Positions 27,484-39,075 of a stretch of 64,000 bases of DNA are shown piece after piece. The position numbers and the translations under genes were made by a program. How positions within the stretch are numbered: the stretch's first letter is position 1; each line of letters starts with the position of its first letter. This DNA comes from Brachybacterium equifaecis (GTDB lineage: Bacteria; Actinomycetota; Actinomycetes; Actinomycetales; Dermabacteraceae), in assembly GCF_023509525.1 (NCBI RefSeq), contig NZ_JAKNCJ010000004.1, positions 62,001-126,000 of the forward strand, in the 5' to 3' direction. The notes under the pieces were generated by a model. That model was not told the DNA's origin. It searched no databases and saw only the letters and a program-made list of their open reading frames with translations.

Positions 27484-29345
27484 CTCGCGCACCAAGTGTT
27501 TCGTGCGCGTCGGCCGCGCCGTCGATCAGCATGCCCGGTCAGTTCAGCCATCGTTGCTGCCGGGGAATGCTGCGCAGTCGGCAGCAGCGGAGGGCGGGTG
27601 TCATCGCACTGTGCTCGGGCCACGGGCAGACCCGCCGCATCCCGCGCCGCCGCCACGGCGAACACCAGGCCCTGGCCGATCGTGGCGCCTGCGCCCGGGT
27701 AGACGTGACCGAACACGTTCGCCGAAGTGTTGCCGGCGGCGTAGAGCCCGGCAATCGGCGAGCCGTCGGGGCGCAGCACGCGAGCGCGCTCGTCGGTGAC
27801 GAGTCCGCCGCAGGTGCCGAGATCGCTGAGGACCACCTGCACCGCGAAGAGCCGCCCTGCGAGCGGCCGCAGATTCGGGTTCGGCGATTGTGTGGGGTCG
27901 CCGTAGTACCTGTCGTAGGCACTCGCGCCGCGACCGAAATCGTGGTCGGTGCCCATCCCCGCGAGATGGTTGAAGCGCGCGAGGCTCTCCTCAAAGGCGC
28001 CGGCACGCACTCCCATCGCCGCGGCGAGCTCCGCGGGCGTCTCGCCGAGCGCCGCGACCCCGCCCTCGATCCACGCCGCAGGCAGCGGGAGCCCCGGCAT
28101 CACGGTGCCGCCGAGCAGGTAGTTGCGGCGATAGCGCTGGTCGAACACCAGCCACATCGTGCCGACGGGATCGCCGTCCGCGAACCGGCGCAGCACCTCT
28201 TGGCCGAAGCTCATGTAGTCCCGGGATTCGTTGATGAACCGCTTCCCGTGGCGATCGATCATGAAACTGCCTGGCAGGGAGCGCTCGGCGAGGAGGGGAA
28301 GCGGCGCTGCAGCGCCCGGCTGTGCGAGGGCCGGGAACCACCAGGACTCCTCCAGCAGCGCAGTTCCGGCGCCGACGGATTCGCCGATCCGGAGCCCGTC
28401 GCCCGTGCTCCCTGTCGCCCCGAGGCTCACGTCGGCCGTGAGCACCTCGGACTGCACCTGCCGCCGCAGCGCCAGGTCATGGTCGAACCCGCCGGCGGCG
28501 AGCAGCACCCCGCGCCGGGCGCGCACCTGCACCCGTCGGCCCTCGCGGATCACGACGGCGCCGACGACCCGGTCACCCTCGACCAGCAGCTCGCTCGCCT
28601 CGGAGTTCGTCCACACGGGGATCCCTGCAGCGCGCAGCCCCGCGAACAGGCCCCCGGCGATGGCCTGACCGCCCGCAGCGAGCTCCTTGCCGAGCGTCTT
28701 CCCTCCGACTCCTTGGATGACGCGCCGCAGTGCGCTCGGCAGGGATCGCGCCGGGGTGCGGGCGATGAGGTTCAGCCACTTGTAGTCGGCGCCGGTGACG
28801 GGCATCGGAACCGGGGCCTCCATCACGGCCTCACGCAGCAGCGGCCGATCCTCGCCGAGCGCGGCGAGATCGAAAGGCGCGCATTCGACCGTCCGGCCCT
28901 CAGCGGATCCTCCCGGCAGCTCCGGGTGGTAGTCCGAATAGCCCTTCGCCCAGAAGAACTCCATGAGGGTCGTGCGCTCCATGAGGGCGACCGTCTCCGG
29001 ACCGAGAGCGAGGTAGGCCTCGAGGATGTCGTCGGGGATGCCGGCATCGGCCGTGAGAGTGCGCAGGTAGGCGAGAGCATCGGCGGCAGTGTCGCTCGCT
29101 CCCTCGCGCTCCAGCACCTCGTTCCCGGGGATCCAGAACGCCCCACCGGAGCGGGCGAGGGAGCCGCCGACGCGATCCGTCTTCTCGAGCACGAGGGCGG
29201 TGAGCCCTGCTTCGTGGGCAGCGAGGGCGCCGAGCATCCCGGTGCCGGAGCCGATCACGAGGAAGTCGACCTCGGTGTCGAAACCCTGCGCAGCTGCGCC
29301 CTGGCTGAGGGCCGGTGCGGGGGACGCGGGAGTCGTCGGGGTCAT
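27432..29345 (-). CDS. FAD-dependent dehydrogenase (3-ketosteroid dehydrogenase/fumarate reductase-like) with extended C-terminus
   Basis: A 637-residue flavoprotein. The dinucleotide fold is DFLVIGSGTGMLGALAAHEA with EK...GG (LEKTDRVGGS), followed by SGGAFWIP, GVLLAAGGFDHD and the FAD-closing motif GLYAAGNTSANVFG...GAGATIGQGLVFA. This is the KstD/flavocytochrome c type that desaturates or reduces steroid-like or fumarate-like substrates; the exact substrate is not clear. Start at 29345 follows AAAGG. The conserved fold ends near residue 575; about 60 further arginine- and cysteine-rich residues run into the 3' end of the convergent CGNR gene, suggesting the original stop was lost at a junction. 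Confidence 0.82.
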   Translation of the reverse strand: MTPTTPASPAPALSQGAAAQGFDTEVDFLVIGSGTGMLGALAAHEAGLTALVLEKTDRVGGSLARSGGAFWIPGNEVLEREGASDTAADALAYLRTLTADAGIPDDILEAYLALGPETVALMERTTLMEFFWAKGYSDYHPELPGGSAEGRTVECAPFDLAALGEDRPLLREAVMEAPVPMPVTGADYKWLNLIARTPARSLPSALRRVIQGVGGKTLGKELAAGGQAIAGGLFAGLRAAGIPVWTNSEASELLVEGDRVVGAVVIREGRRVQVRARRGVLLAAGGFDHDLALRRQVQSEVLTADVSLGATGSTGDGLRIGESVGAGTALLEESWWFPALAQPGAAAPLPLLAERSLPGSFMIDRHGKRFINESRDYMSFGQEVLRRFADGDPVGTMWLVFDQRYRRNYLLGGTVMPGLPLPAAWIEGGVAALGETPAELAAAMGVRAGAFEESLARFNHLAGMGTDHDFGRGASAYDRYYGDPTQSPNPNLRPLAGRLFAVQVVLSDLGTCGGLVTDERARVLRPDGSPIAGLYAAGNTSANVFGHVYPGAGATIGQGLVFAVAAARDAAGLPVARAQCDDTRPPLLPTAQHSPAATMAELTGHADRRRGRRARNTWCASYMSAGGDACFRACWRA

Positions 29346-29493
29346 GAGCAGGCCTTTCTGCTGGAGTGCTCCCATGTTGCCCGCTGCTGCCGCCGCGCAC
29401 TCCGAGAATGGTGGTTCTCCCGCCGGAGAGCCGCGGGCAGGCATATCCTCCAGCGAAAGCAGGCAGAACGCCGGCCGGAATCGAGGGCACCCC

Positions 29494-30201
29494 ATGGAGA
29501 TCGCACCACTCCCGCCCATTGGCGTCGATCGGGCCCGCGGCCGTCTCCGCGGCGCCGTGCGCACGGGATCGCTCGTGGCTGTCTGTGCTCTTCTCCTGGG
29601 TGGCTGTGCAGGTGAGCCCGCGAGCCTGCAGGGCCTCGACGAGCTGGGCGTGGGAGTCTGCATCCCGACTGATCGAGCTGGGGACTGGGTCGCAGGAGTC
29701 ATCCCTCTGTCAGTGCCGGAAGGCGCGCGTGCGCTCACGATCACTGCGGTCGATGGCGATGAGGGGATGCCCCCGGGGGTCTCCGATGCGCGCAGTGAAG
29801 CTGAGGCGATGGGGGACGCCGTCATTGTGAAGGGTGAGACCTTCGAGCCAGGACCCGCAGGCTGGGCGCTCGAGTCGCTCATCGACGCTGAACCGGAGGG
29901 CTGGAAGGCGCGCGTCCAGGCTCCCGGCTACACCATCGAACCGGGAGAGACTGTCCACCTTGTCGTGCCGCACTCCATTCGGCCCGGGGGGCTCGAGCCC
30001 GGGGAGACCGAGGAAGACTCCCACGGAGCGGTGCAGACCTGGCACGGGATCGCTCTGACCTACCGGCAGGGTCTGTACCTCACGAAGACCACGAACGTCG
30101 ATCTCTCGATCGCGCAGGCCGTCGGCGTGAACTGCAGTGCCGATCCGCTGAACCCCGGTGGCTTCGTCGCCGGAGATCTCCTGACTTCCGACGGCGGCTG
30201 A
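29494..30201 (+). CDS. Putative lipoprotein, function unknown
   Basis: The 235-residue protein has a twin-arginine-like basic N-terminus, a hydrophobic segment (SLVAVCALLLGGCAG) and a lipobox ending at Cys38, so it is probably a lipid-anchored exported protein. The remaining domain has beta-strand character, two cysteines (VGVCIP and VNCSAD) and no motif I recognise. It diverges from the FAD dehydrogenase gene. Confidence 0.7.
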   Translation: MEIAPLPPIGVDRARGRLRGAVRTGSLVAVCALLLGGCAGEPASLQGLDELGVGVCIPTDRAGDWVAGVIPLSVPEGARALTITAVDGDEGMPPGVSDARSEAEAMGDAVIVKGETFEPGPAGWALESLIDAEPEGWKARVQAPGYTIEPGETVHLVVPHSIRPGGLEPGETEEDSHGAVQTWHGIALTYRQGLYLTKTTNVDLSIAQAVGVNCSADPLNPGGFVAGDLLTSDGG

Positions 30202-30226
30202 GCCGCGAGGCCCGTGCGCCAGGTGC

Positions 30227-30793
30227 TCAGCCCTGCGCGCCCTCCATCAGCTCGACATGGCGCTGCGCGACGGCGGTCTCGAGCGCACCGATCAGGTCGG
30301 TGAGCTCGAGCTCGACCTGCTCGCGGACGGAGACCGCGCCTTCGACGGTGAGATCCTCGCGGAAGTGCAGGCCGACGCTGCCGACGACGTTCGCGCCGAC
30401 GCGCGCGAAGAGCCGCTCGAGCAGCTCGATGGAGCCCGCAGCGCCGCCCCAGCCGTAGCCCACCAGCACGATCGGCAGCCCCGACCACTCCTCGTAGAGG
30501 AAGTCGATCGCGTTCTTGAGGATCGCGGGGTACGCGCCGTTGTACTCGGGAGTCGCGATCACCACGGCGTCGAGGGCCGCGACGCGCTCGGCCCAGTCGA
30601 TCGCGTGCTGCTCGGTGCGGGGGAGACCCTGCTTGGGGGAGGAGGCGCCGTCGAAGAAGGGGAGGCCCTGCGCGGCCAGATCGATCTCGTCGACCTCCCA
30701 GCTCTCGCCGACGTGCTCGCGCACCCAGCTCCCCACGTGCTCGCCGACGCGGTTGGGGCGGTTGCTGGAGACGATGATTCCGAGCTTCGGCAT
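30227..30793 (-). CDS. NADPH-dependent FMN reductase (flavodoxin-like)
   Basis: The 188-residue protein has the flavodoxin-like FMN fold: phosphate loop IIVSSNRPNRVGEHVG, ATPEYNGAYPAILKNAIDFL (diagnostic for the NAD(P)H:FMN/azo reductase family) and GYGWGGAAGSI. GGAGG precedes the ATG at 30793. It is divergent from hinT and could recycle flavin for the FAD enzyme nearby, but that link is inference. Confidence 0.9.
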   Translation of the reverse strand: MPKLGIIVSSNRPNRVGEHVGSWVREHVGESWEVDEIDLAAQGLPFFDGASSPKQGLPRTEQHAIDWAERVAALDAVVIATPEYNGAYPAILKNAIDFLYEEWSGLPIVLVGYGWGGAAGSIELLERLFARVGANVVGSVGLHFREDLTVEGAVSVREQVELELTDLIGALETAVAQRHVELMEGAQG

Positions 30794-30937
30794 GAGGGGG
30801 GTCCTCCGGGGTAGTTGAGGTTTGGATGATCTGACGCTCCAGTATTGCGCCGACCGGAGCCGCGCGACCAGATCGCGAACCCGGGGTGTGGGGCTCCTCG
30901 CAGGCTCGGAGGGAGCACGGCCCGTAGAATCGGGGTC

Positions 30938-31302
30938 ATGACCGAGACTTCGCTCGAGAACCCCGCCGTCGACCCCGACTGCATCTTCTGCCAGATCGTC
31001 GCAGGTCGGATCCCCGCCGAGATCGTCCACGAGAGCGACAAGCTGATCGCCTTCCGCGACACCTCTCCGAAGGCTCCCGTCCACGTCCTGGTCGTGCCCC
31101 GCCAGCACTACCGCGACGTGCGCGAGCTCGCCTTCGAGCCGCAGCTGATGTCGGAAGTCGTCCGCGCCGCCGAGGAGATCGCTCTCCAGGAGGCGAACGG
31201 TGACTTCCGCCTCGTGTTCAACACCGGTGCGAGCGCCGGTCAGTCCGTCTTCCACGTGCACGCGCACGTCCTTGCGGGCGAGGAGCTCGCAGAAGGAGCA
31301 CT

Positions 31303-31306
<4 letters not shown>
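30938..31306 (+). CDS. hinT: HIT family nucleotide hydrolase (HinT)
   Basis: Purine nucleoside phosphoramidase-type protein of 122 residues. The amino half has CIFCQIVAGRIPAEIV and the active site is HVHAHV, with FNTGASAGQSVFH before it. The active motif is HxHxH, then the stop soon after LAGEELAEGAL, which is slightly short at the C-terminus. The TGA overlaps the phoH GTG. This is the expected partner of rsmE in the ancestral order. Confidence 0.94.
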
Positions 31307-32417
<1,111 letters not shown>

Positions 32418-32421
<4 letters not shown>

Positions 32422-32885
32422 GCATCGAAGTGCGCAACGAGACCACGGCGAAGATCGACGAGCGGGAGTTCGTCGATCTCGCCCGCTACGTCTTCGACGC
32501 GATGCACCTGCATCCCGCGACCGAGCTGTCCGTGCTGTTCGTCGACGAGCCGGCCATGGAGCAGCTGCACATCCGCTGGATGGACGAGCCCGGACCCACC
32601 GACGTGCTGTCCTTCCCGATGGACGAGCTGATCCCCGGCACGCCGGAGCGCCCCGCGCCCGAGGGGCTGCTCGGCGACATCGTCATCTGCCCCACGATTG
32701 CGGCGCAGCAGGCGGCCACGGCAGGGCACAGCGCCGCCGAGGAGATGCTCCTGCTCGCCACCCACGGCATGCTCCACCTGATGGGCTACGACCACGCCGA
32801 GGAGGACGAGCGCACCGTCATGTTCGACCTCCAGCGCACGCTCCTGCTCACCTTCCTCGCCTCGCGCGGGCGTGAGGCGAAGTGA
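32418..32885 (+). CDS. ybeY: rRNA maturation endoribonuclease YbeY
   Basis: The 155-residue metalloprotein has the zinc motif HGMLHLMGYDH and the substrate-site region TDVLSFPMDE and LGDIVIC. It matures 16S rRNA 3' ends in other bacteria. The ATG overlaps the phoH stop and the TGA overlaps the start of the CNNM gene. Confidence 0.96.
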
Positions 32886-34321
32886 CCCTCTTCCTCGTCC
32901 TCATCCCGCTGGCGGTCCTCGGTCTCGTCGTCGGCGCCCTGCTCTCCGCCGCCGACGCGGCGCTGCTGGGCACCTCGCGCGCCGCGCTCGAGCGCGCGCT
33001 CGAGGAGTCGCCCGAGCGCACCCGCCGCCGCGTCCTGCATCAGCACGACGACGCCCCGCATTCGCTGGCAGCGATCAGCCTGGGGCGCGTGATCGCCGAA
33101 TCCGTGATGGTCGTCGCGATCACCGCGCTCGTCTTCGAGACGATGGAGGGCTGGGTCCTCCCCGGCCTGCTGGCCACCGCGATCTCCGTGATCGCCTCGT
33201 TCCTCGTCGTCTCCGTCTCCCCGCGCACCATCGGTCGCCGCCGGCCCGAGGCCACCTCGATCCGCCTCTCCGGGCTGATCACGATCATCCGGGGCCTCCT
33301 CGGTCCCCCCGCCCGGCTGATGATCCACATCGGCTCCGCATTCACCCCCGGCGGGAAGATCTCCGGAGGTCCCTACGCCACCGAGGCGGAGCTGCGGCAG
33401 TTCGTGGACCGCGCCATGGAGAACGAGGAGCTCCAGAACACCGAGCGCGACATGATCCAGGGCGTCTTCGACCTCGGCGACACCCACGTGCGCGAGATCA
33501 TGCTGCCCCGCACCGACATCATCGCCCTCGAGGGCGACACCACCGCCGAGAAGGCGATGCGCCTGTTCGTGCGCTCGGGCTTCTCCCGCATCCCCGTGAT
33601 CGGGGAGGGGATGGACGACGTCCTCGGCGTGCTGTACGTCAAGGACCTCATGCGCACGATCCACTCGCCGTGGGATCCGCGCCCCGACCGCCCCGTCACC
33701 GAGATCATGCGCCCGGCGATGTTCATCCCCGAGTTCCTCGGGGCCGATGAAGTCCTCCACCACATGCAGACGACCCGCGTGCACATCGCGATCGTCGTGG
33801 ACGAGTACGGCGGAGTCTCCGGAATGGTCACCATCGAGGACGTCCTCGAGGAGATCGTGGGAGAGATCGCCGACGAGCACGACCGCCGCGAGGTCAGCAT
33901 CGAGGACCTCGGCGACGGCGTCTTCCGCGTCCCCGCGCGCGAGACCATCTCCACCACCGGCGAGCTGTTCGGCCTGGACATCGAGGAGGAGGACGTCGAC
34001 ACTATCGGCGGCCTGCTCGCAAAGGCCATCGGCCGCATCCCGATCGTCGGCTCCGAGGGGGAGGCGCTCGGACTGCGCATCGTCGGCGACCGCACGGGCG
34101 GCCGCCGCAAGCAGCTCGCGAGCGTGCTCGTCGCCCGCGCCCCGCGCGAGAGCGAGGAGGAGCGCGAGGAGCGCGAGAGCACCCGCGAAGAGCGGCGTGA
34201 AGAGCGCCGGGAGGAGCGCGAGGAGCGCCGAGAGGCCGAGCGCGAGAGGCGCCGGGCCGACGCCCCCGGCAGCAGCGCCGACCCGCACCCCACCCCGCAC
34301 ACCGAGGAGAACCATGCCTGA
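32882..34321 (+). CDS. CNNM/CorC-type hemolysin-family membrane protein
   Basis: A 479-residue protein with an N-terminal CNNM (DUF21) domain of three or four helices (about 1-160), two CBS domains (about 205-335; MLPRTDIIALE and HIAIVVDEYGGVSGMVTIED) and a CorC_HlyC C-terminal domain (about 345-425). It ends in a long charged E/R tail rich in REERREE repeats. The family is linked to Mg2+ transport or resistance. GTG overlaps the ybeY stop; the next gene, era, overlaps its stop by 8 bases. Confidence 0.92.
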   Translation: MTLFLVLIPLAVLGLVVGALLSAADAALLGTSRAALERALEESPERTRRRVLHQHDDAPHSLAAISLGRVIAESVMVVAITALVFETMEGWVLPGLLATAISVIASFLVVSVSPRTIGRRRPEATSIRLSGLITIIRGLLGPPARLMIHIGSAFTPGGKISGGPYATEAELRQFVDRAMENEELQNTERDMIQGVFDLGDTHVREIMLPRTDIIALEGDTTAEKAMRLFVRSGFSRIPVIGEGMDDVLGVLYVKDLMRTIHSPWDPRPDRPVTEIMRPAMFIPEFLGADEVLHHMQTTRVHIAIVVDEYGGVSGMVTIEDVLEEIVGEIADEHDRREVSIEDLGDGVFRVPARETISTTGELFGLDIEEEDVDTIGGLLAKAIGRIPIVGSEGEALGLRIVGDRTGGRRKQLASVLVARAPRESEEEREERESTREERREERREEREERREAERERRRADAPGSSADPHPTPHTEENHA

Positions 34322-35324
34322 GCAGGACCAGCACCACCGCACTGCCGAGCCCGCTCACCGCACTGAAGAGCCCGCTCTCCGAACTGCCGAGCCCGCTCAC
34401 CGCTCGGGGTTCGTCGCGATCGTGGGCCGGCCGAACGTCGGCAAGTCCACCCTCACCAACGCACTCGTCGGCGAGAAGGTCGCGATCACCTCCTCGAAGC
34501 CGCAGACGACCCGCCGCGCGATCCGCGGCATCGTGACCCGGCCCGGAGCGCAGATCGTGCTGGTGGACACCCCCGGGGTGCACCGCCCGCGCACCCTGCT
34601 CGGAGAGCGCCTGAACGACCTCGTGCGAGAGACCCTCGCGGGTGTGGACGTCGTCGGCTTCTGCCTCCCCGCCGACCAGAAGATCGGACCGGGCGACCGG
34701 CACATCGCCGAGGATCTGCGCGAGCTGCGAAGCGGTCGCCGAGGGCCGAAGCTCATCGCGATCATCACCAAGTGCGACCTCGTGAAGCCCGATGCGATCG
34801 CCGAGCACCTGCTCAGCGTCAGCGAACTGCTGGAGTTCGACGAGATCATCCCGATCAGCGCGGTCGCCGGGCGCCAGGTCGACACGCTCGTGGACGTCAT
34901 CGCCGGAGTCCTCCCCGCCGGGCCGGTCCTCTACCCGGAGGATCAGCTCACCGAGGAGGACGACGCCGACCGCATCGCCGAGCTCATCCGCGAGGCCGCG
35001 CTCGAGGGCGTGCGGGACGAGCTGCCCCACTCCATCGCCGTCGTGGTCGAGGAGATCGTCGAGGAGGACCTCGACGGCGACCCCTTCGTCACTCCCGAGC
35101 CCGGCACCGGACGCCTCGTGGTGCGCGCGAGCCTCTTCGTCGAGCGCGACAGCCAGAAGGGCATCATCATCGGCCGCGCGGGATCACGACTGAAGGAGGT
35201 CGGCTCCGAGGCGCGCAAGAGCATCAACCAGCTCCTCGGCCGGCGCGTCCACCTCGACCTGCGCGTGAAGATCGCCAAGGACTGGCAGCGCGACCCCAAG
35301 CAGCTCGGCCGCCTCGGGTTCTGA
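34314..35324 (+). CDS. era: GTPase Era
   Basis: Binds 16S rRNA in 30S assembly. The 336-residue protein has a non-conserved 30-residue N-terminus of 7-residue repeats, then G1 GRPNVGKST, G3 DTPGVH, G4 TKCD and a C-terminal KH domain with QKGIIIGRAGSRLKEVG and the terminal LGRLGF. Era from most bacteria begins directly at the G1 strand, so the N-terminus is an extension. The ATG at 34314 lies inside the end of the CNNM gene. Confidence 0.96.
   Translation: MPEQDQHHRTAEPAHRTEEPALRTAEPAHRSGFVAIVGRPNVGKSTLTNALVGEKVAITSSKPQTTRRAIRGIVTRPGAQIVLVDTPGVHRPRTLLGERLNDLVRETLAGVDVVGFCLPADQKIGPGDRHIAEDLRELRSGRRGPKLIAIITKCDLVKPDAIAEHLLSVSELLEFDEIIPISAVAGRQVDTLVDVIAGVLPAGPVLYPEDQLTEEDDADRIAELIREAALEGVRDELPHSIAVVVEEIVEEDLDGDPFVTPEPGTGRLVVRASLFVERDSQKGIIIGRAGSRLKEVGSEARKSINQLLGRRVHLDLRVKIAKDWQRDPKQLGRLGF
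34335..34397 (+). repeat. 21-bp x3 in-frame tandem repeat at the Era N-terminus
   Basis: Three 21-bp units encode HRTAEPA, HRTEEPA and LRTAEPA, followed by a partial HR. Units differ by few bases. The segment precedes the G1 motif and is not part of the conserved Era fold. Confidence 0.9.
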
Positions 35325-35409
35325 GGGGACGTGCGCCGCGACCCTCCGCGAGCGTGCGGAACCGCCCCATTCGCCGCCGCGGACGATGTGCTGTGGGGCA
35401 CTGCTGCGG

Positions 35410-35424
35410 TGATACCGTGGCCGC
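35410..35424 (+). promoter_or_regulatory. Candidate leuL-leuA promoter -10
   Basis: TGATACCGT just before the leader ATG at 35425 is a plausible -10. If used, transcription would start at or close to the leader ATG, giving a leaderless or nearly leaderless leader peptide. No convincing -35 is visible. Confidence 0.35.
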
Positions 35425-35469
35425 ATGCGTGGTCAGCTCCTCCTTCTTAGCCGCCGCGTCGAGGCCTGA
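35425..35469 (+). CDS. leuL: Leucine leader peptide LeuL
   Basis: A 14-codon ORF (MRGQLLLLSRRVEA) with four consecutive leucine codons (CTC CTC CTT CTT, 35437-35448), 68 bp before leuA. Runs of the regulated amino acid's codon just upstream of its biosynthetic gene are the hallmark of ribosome-mediated attenuation, well known for actinobacterial leuA. Confidence 0.85.
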   Translation: MRGQLLLLSRRVEA

Positions 35470-35510
35470 ACCGCCGGGTCCCCGACGCGGCGCTCGTTCC
35501 TGCCCCGGCG
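35452..35510 (+). promoter_or_regulatory. leuA attenuator (two exclusive hairpins)
   Basis: A 10-bp perfect stem pairs 35452-35461 with 35483-35492. A competing 7-bp stem pairs 35472-35478 with 35504-35510. They interleave, so they are unlikely to form together in a simple fold. A ribosome stalled on the leucine codons would cover the left arm of the first stem. Whether the outcome is transcriptional or translational control is inferred. Confidence 0.6.
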
Positions 35511-35521
35511 ACCCCACCTGA

Positions 35522-37381
<1,860 letters not shown>

Positions 37382-37398
37382 GCGCAGCGTCCCGCCAT

Positions 37399-37442
37399 GA
37401 GGGCCCCCGGTCGCGCAGCAGTGCACGCGGCCGGGGGCCCTC
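37399..37442. terminator. leuA terminator hairpin
   Basis: A 12-bp perfect stem (37399-37410 with 37431-37442) with a CGCG/CGCG extension inside the loop lies 17 bp after the leuA stop. Confidence 0.75.
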
Positions 37443-37476
37443 GGCGTGCCCGCGGCCCCGGCGGTACGATCCCGGC

Positions 37477-37905
37477 ATGGCCTACGAGGTGAAGACCCAT
37501 CCGACCGACGTCGATCCCGCGCAGTACTGCGCCGAGCTTCCCACCGCGCGCCGGCGCGAGGAGGGAGCGCGCCTGCTGGAGCTGTTCGGCGAGGTGACCG
37601 GGGAGAGCGCCGTGATGTGGGGCCCGAGCATGATCGGCTACGGCGCGATGGAGTACCGCCGGCGCGTCTCCGAGGGCACGTGGTTCCGCCTCGGGTTCAG
37701 CCCGCGCAAGGCCGCGCTCTCGCTCTACGGGCTGCAGGACTTCGACGGTGCGAGCGAGATGCTGGACCGTCTCGGCAAGCACCGGCGCGGGGCCGGCTGC
37801 GTGTACGTCAACGGGCTGAAGGACATCGACGAGTCGGTGCTGCGGGAGCTGCTCGAGGCGTCCTGGGCGAGCACCGAGGGCGGGGTCGTCGCCGAGGGCT
37901 GCTGA
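37477..37905 (+). CDS. DUF1801 domain protein
   Basis: The 142-residue protein has the DUF1801 (YdhG/iron-chaperone-like) pattern: RREEGARLLELFGEVTGESAVMWGPSMIGYG then FRLGFSPRKAALSLYG and YVNGLKDIDESVLREL. Its function is unknown; the fold is shared with the frataxin-like Bacillus Fra protein. It is a single gene between leuA and the convergent EamA gene. Confidence 0.88.
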   Translation: MAYEVKTHPTDVDPAQYCAELPTARRREEGARLLELFGEVTGESAVMWGPSMIGYGAMEYRRRVSEGTWFRLGFSPRKAALSLYGLQDFDGASEMLDRLGKHRRGAGCVYVNGLKDIDESVLRELLEASWASTEGGVVAEGC

Positions 37906-37928
37906 GCGCCCAGAGCGGGCGAGACCGC

Positions 37929-38915
37929 TCAGACCCGATCGGCCTCCCGCAGCGCATCCGTCTCGAGCACCTCGGCCACGTATTCCGCGGAGACGACGGC
38001 CGCACCGCCCGCTTCCGCGAATCGGTCCTCTGTGCGCCCCCGCTGCCGTCGGCGCTCGGCGAGGGTGGTGCCGATCGAGGCGGCGATGACGAATGCGACT
38101 GCTGCGAGGCCGAACGCGCTGATGGGCTGCGCGAGCAGGACGAGGCCGGCGAGCATCGCGATCGCAGGCTCGAGGCTCAGGAGGATGCTGAAGACGTGCC
38201 GCGGCAGCCGGCGCAGCGCCGAGAGCTCCAGGGTGTAGGGGATCACGGAGGCCAGCAGCGCCGTGCCGAGGGCCAGCAGCAGAAATCGGGGCTCCTCGAG
38301 CGCGCCGATGACGCCGTGCGCGCCGAGGGGCATGAGGAGCAGCGCGCCGATCGCCACGGACACCGCGAGGCCTCCCTGCCCCGGCACCTTCGTGCCCACG
38401 TGCGCGCTCGCGAGCACGTAGCAGGCCCAGAAGACGCCCGCGGCGAGGGCCCACATGACGCCGATCGGGTCGAGAGCGGAGAGGCCGAGCGAGCTCTCCA
38501 CGCCGAAGAGGCTGACTCCCGCGAGCGCGAGAGCGACGCAGGCGAGGTCGGCGAGCCTGCGGGACAGGATCGCCGAGAGGACCAGCGGCCCCAGGAACTC
38601 GATCGCGACCGCGGTGCCCAGCGGGATCCGGGAGATCGAGGCGTAGAAGCTGCCGTTCATGGCCCCGAGGGAGAGACCGAAGAGCAGCACCGCGCTCCAT
38701 TGCGATCGGTGCCAGCGGTGCACGGCAGGGCGCACGAGCAGCAGCAGGACGATTCCCGCGAGGCCGAGGCGCAGGGCGGTCACGCCCCAGGAGCCGAGGG
38801 CGGGGAAGAGCTGCGCGGCGAGGGCCGCGCCGAACTGGAGGGAGACGCACGAGCCGAGGATCATCGCCACGGCAGGCGTCATGGAGCCGGAGGAGGGGGA
38901 GAGGAGACGAGCCAC
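37929..38915 (-). CDS. EamA/DMT-family transporter (RhtA-like exporter)
   Basis: The 328-residue membrane protein has ten predicted helices in two EamA halves; FYASISRIPLGTAVAIEFLGP resembles RhtA-like amino-acid exporters (homoserine/threonine). The C-terminal 45 residues are soluble and charged. The GTG at 38915 is taken; ATG at 38882 is an alternative. It is divergent from a LysR gene that probably controls it. Confidence 0.85.
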   Translation of the reverse strand: MARLLSPSSGSMTPAVAMILGSCVSLQFGAALAAQLFPALGSWGVTALRLGLAGIVLLLLVRPAVHRWHRSQWSAVLLFGLSLGAMNGSFYASISRIPLGTAVAIEFLGPLVLSAILSRRLADLACVALALAGVSLFGVESSLGLSALDPIGVMWALAAGVFWACYVLASAHVGTKVPGQGGLAVSVAIGALLLMPLGAHGVIGALEEPRFLLLALGTALLASVIPYTLELSALRRLPRHVFSILLSLEPAIAMLAGLVLLAQPISAFGLAAVAFVIAASIGTTLAERRRQRGRTEDRFAEAGGAAVVSAEYVAEVLETDALREADRV

Positions 38916-39075
38916 CTGGACAGTCTGCGGTGCGGGCCGACGGAAGGACAGTCCATCATGTCGCGAGTCTGCGAAGATGATCGTGAAGCAGATGCGGATG
39001 ATCCGACGGTGCGCGAGGACGCCGCGGAAAGGTCCGCAGATCGCCGCCTCGCATCACTCCTGGAAGGAGAGCGCC

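Noticed and set aside
27324-29615. Plus-strand long frame opposite the FAD dehydrogenase
   Set aside because: Antisense shadow; no domain, and the opposing strand is clearly coding.
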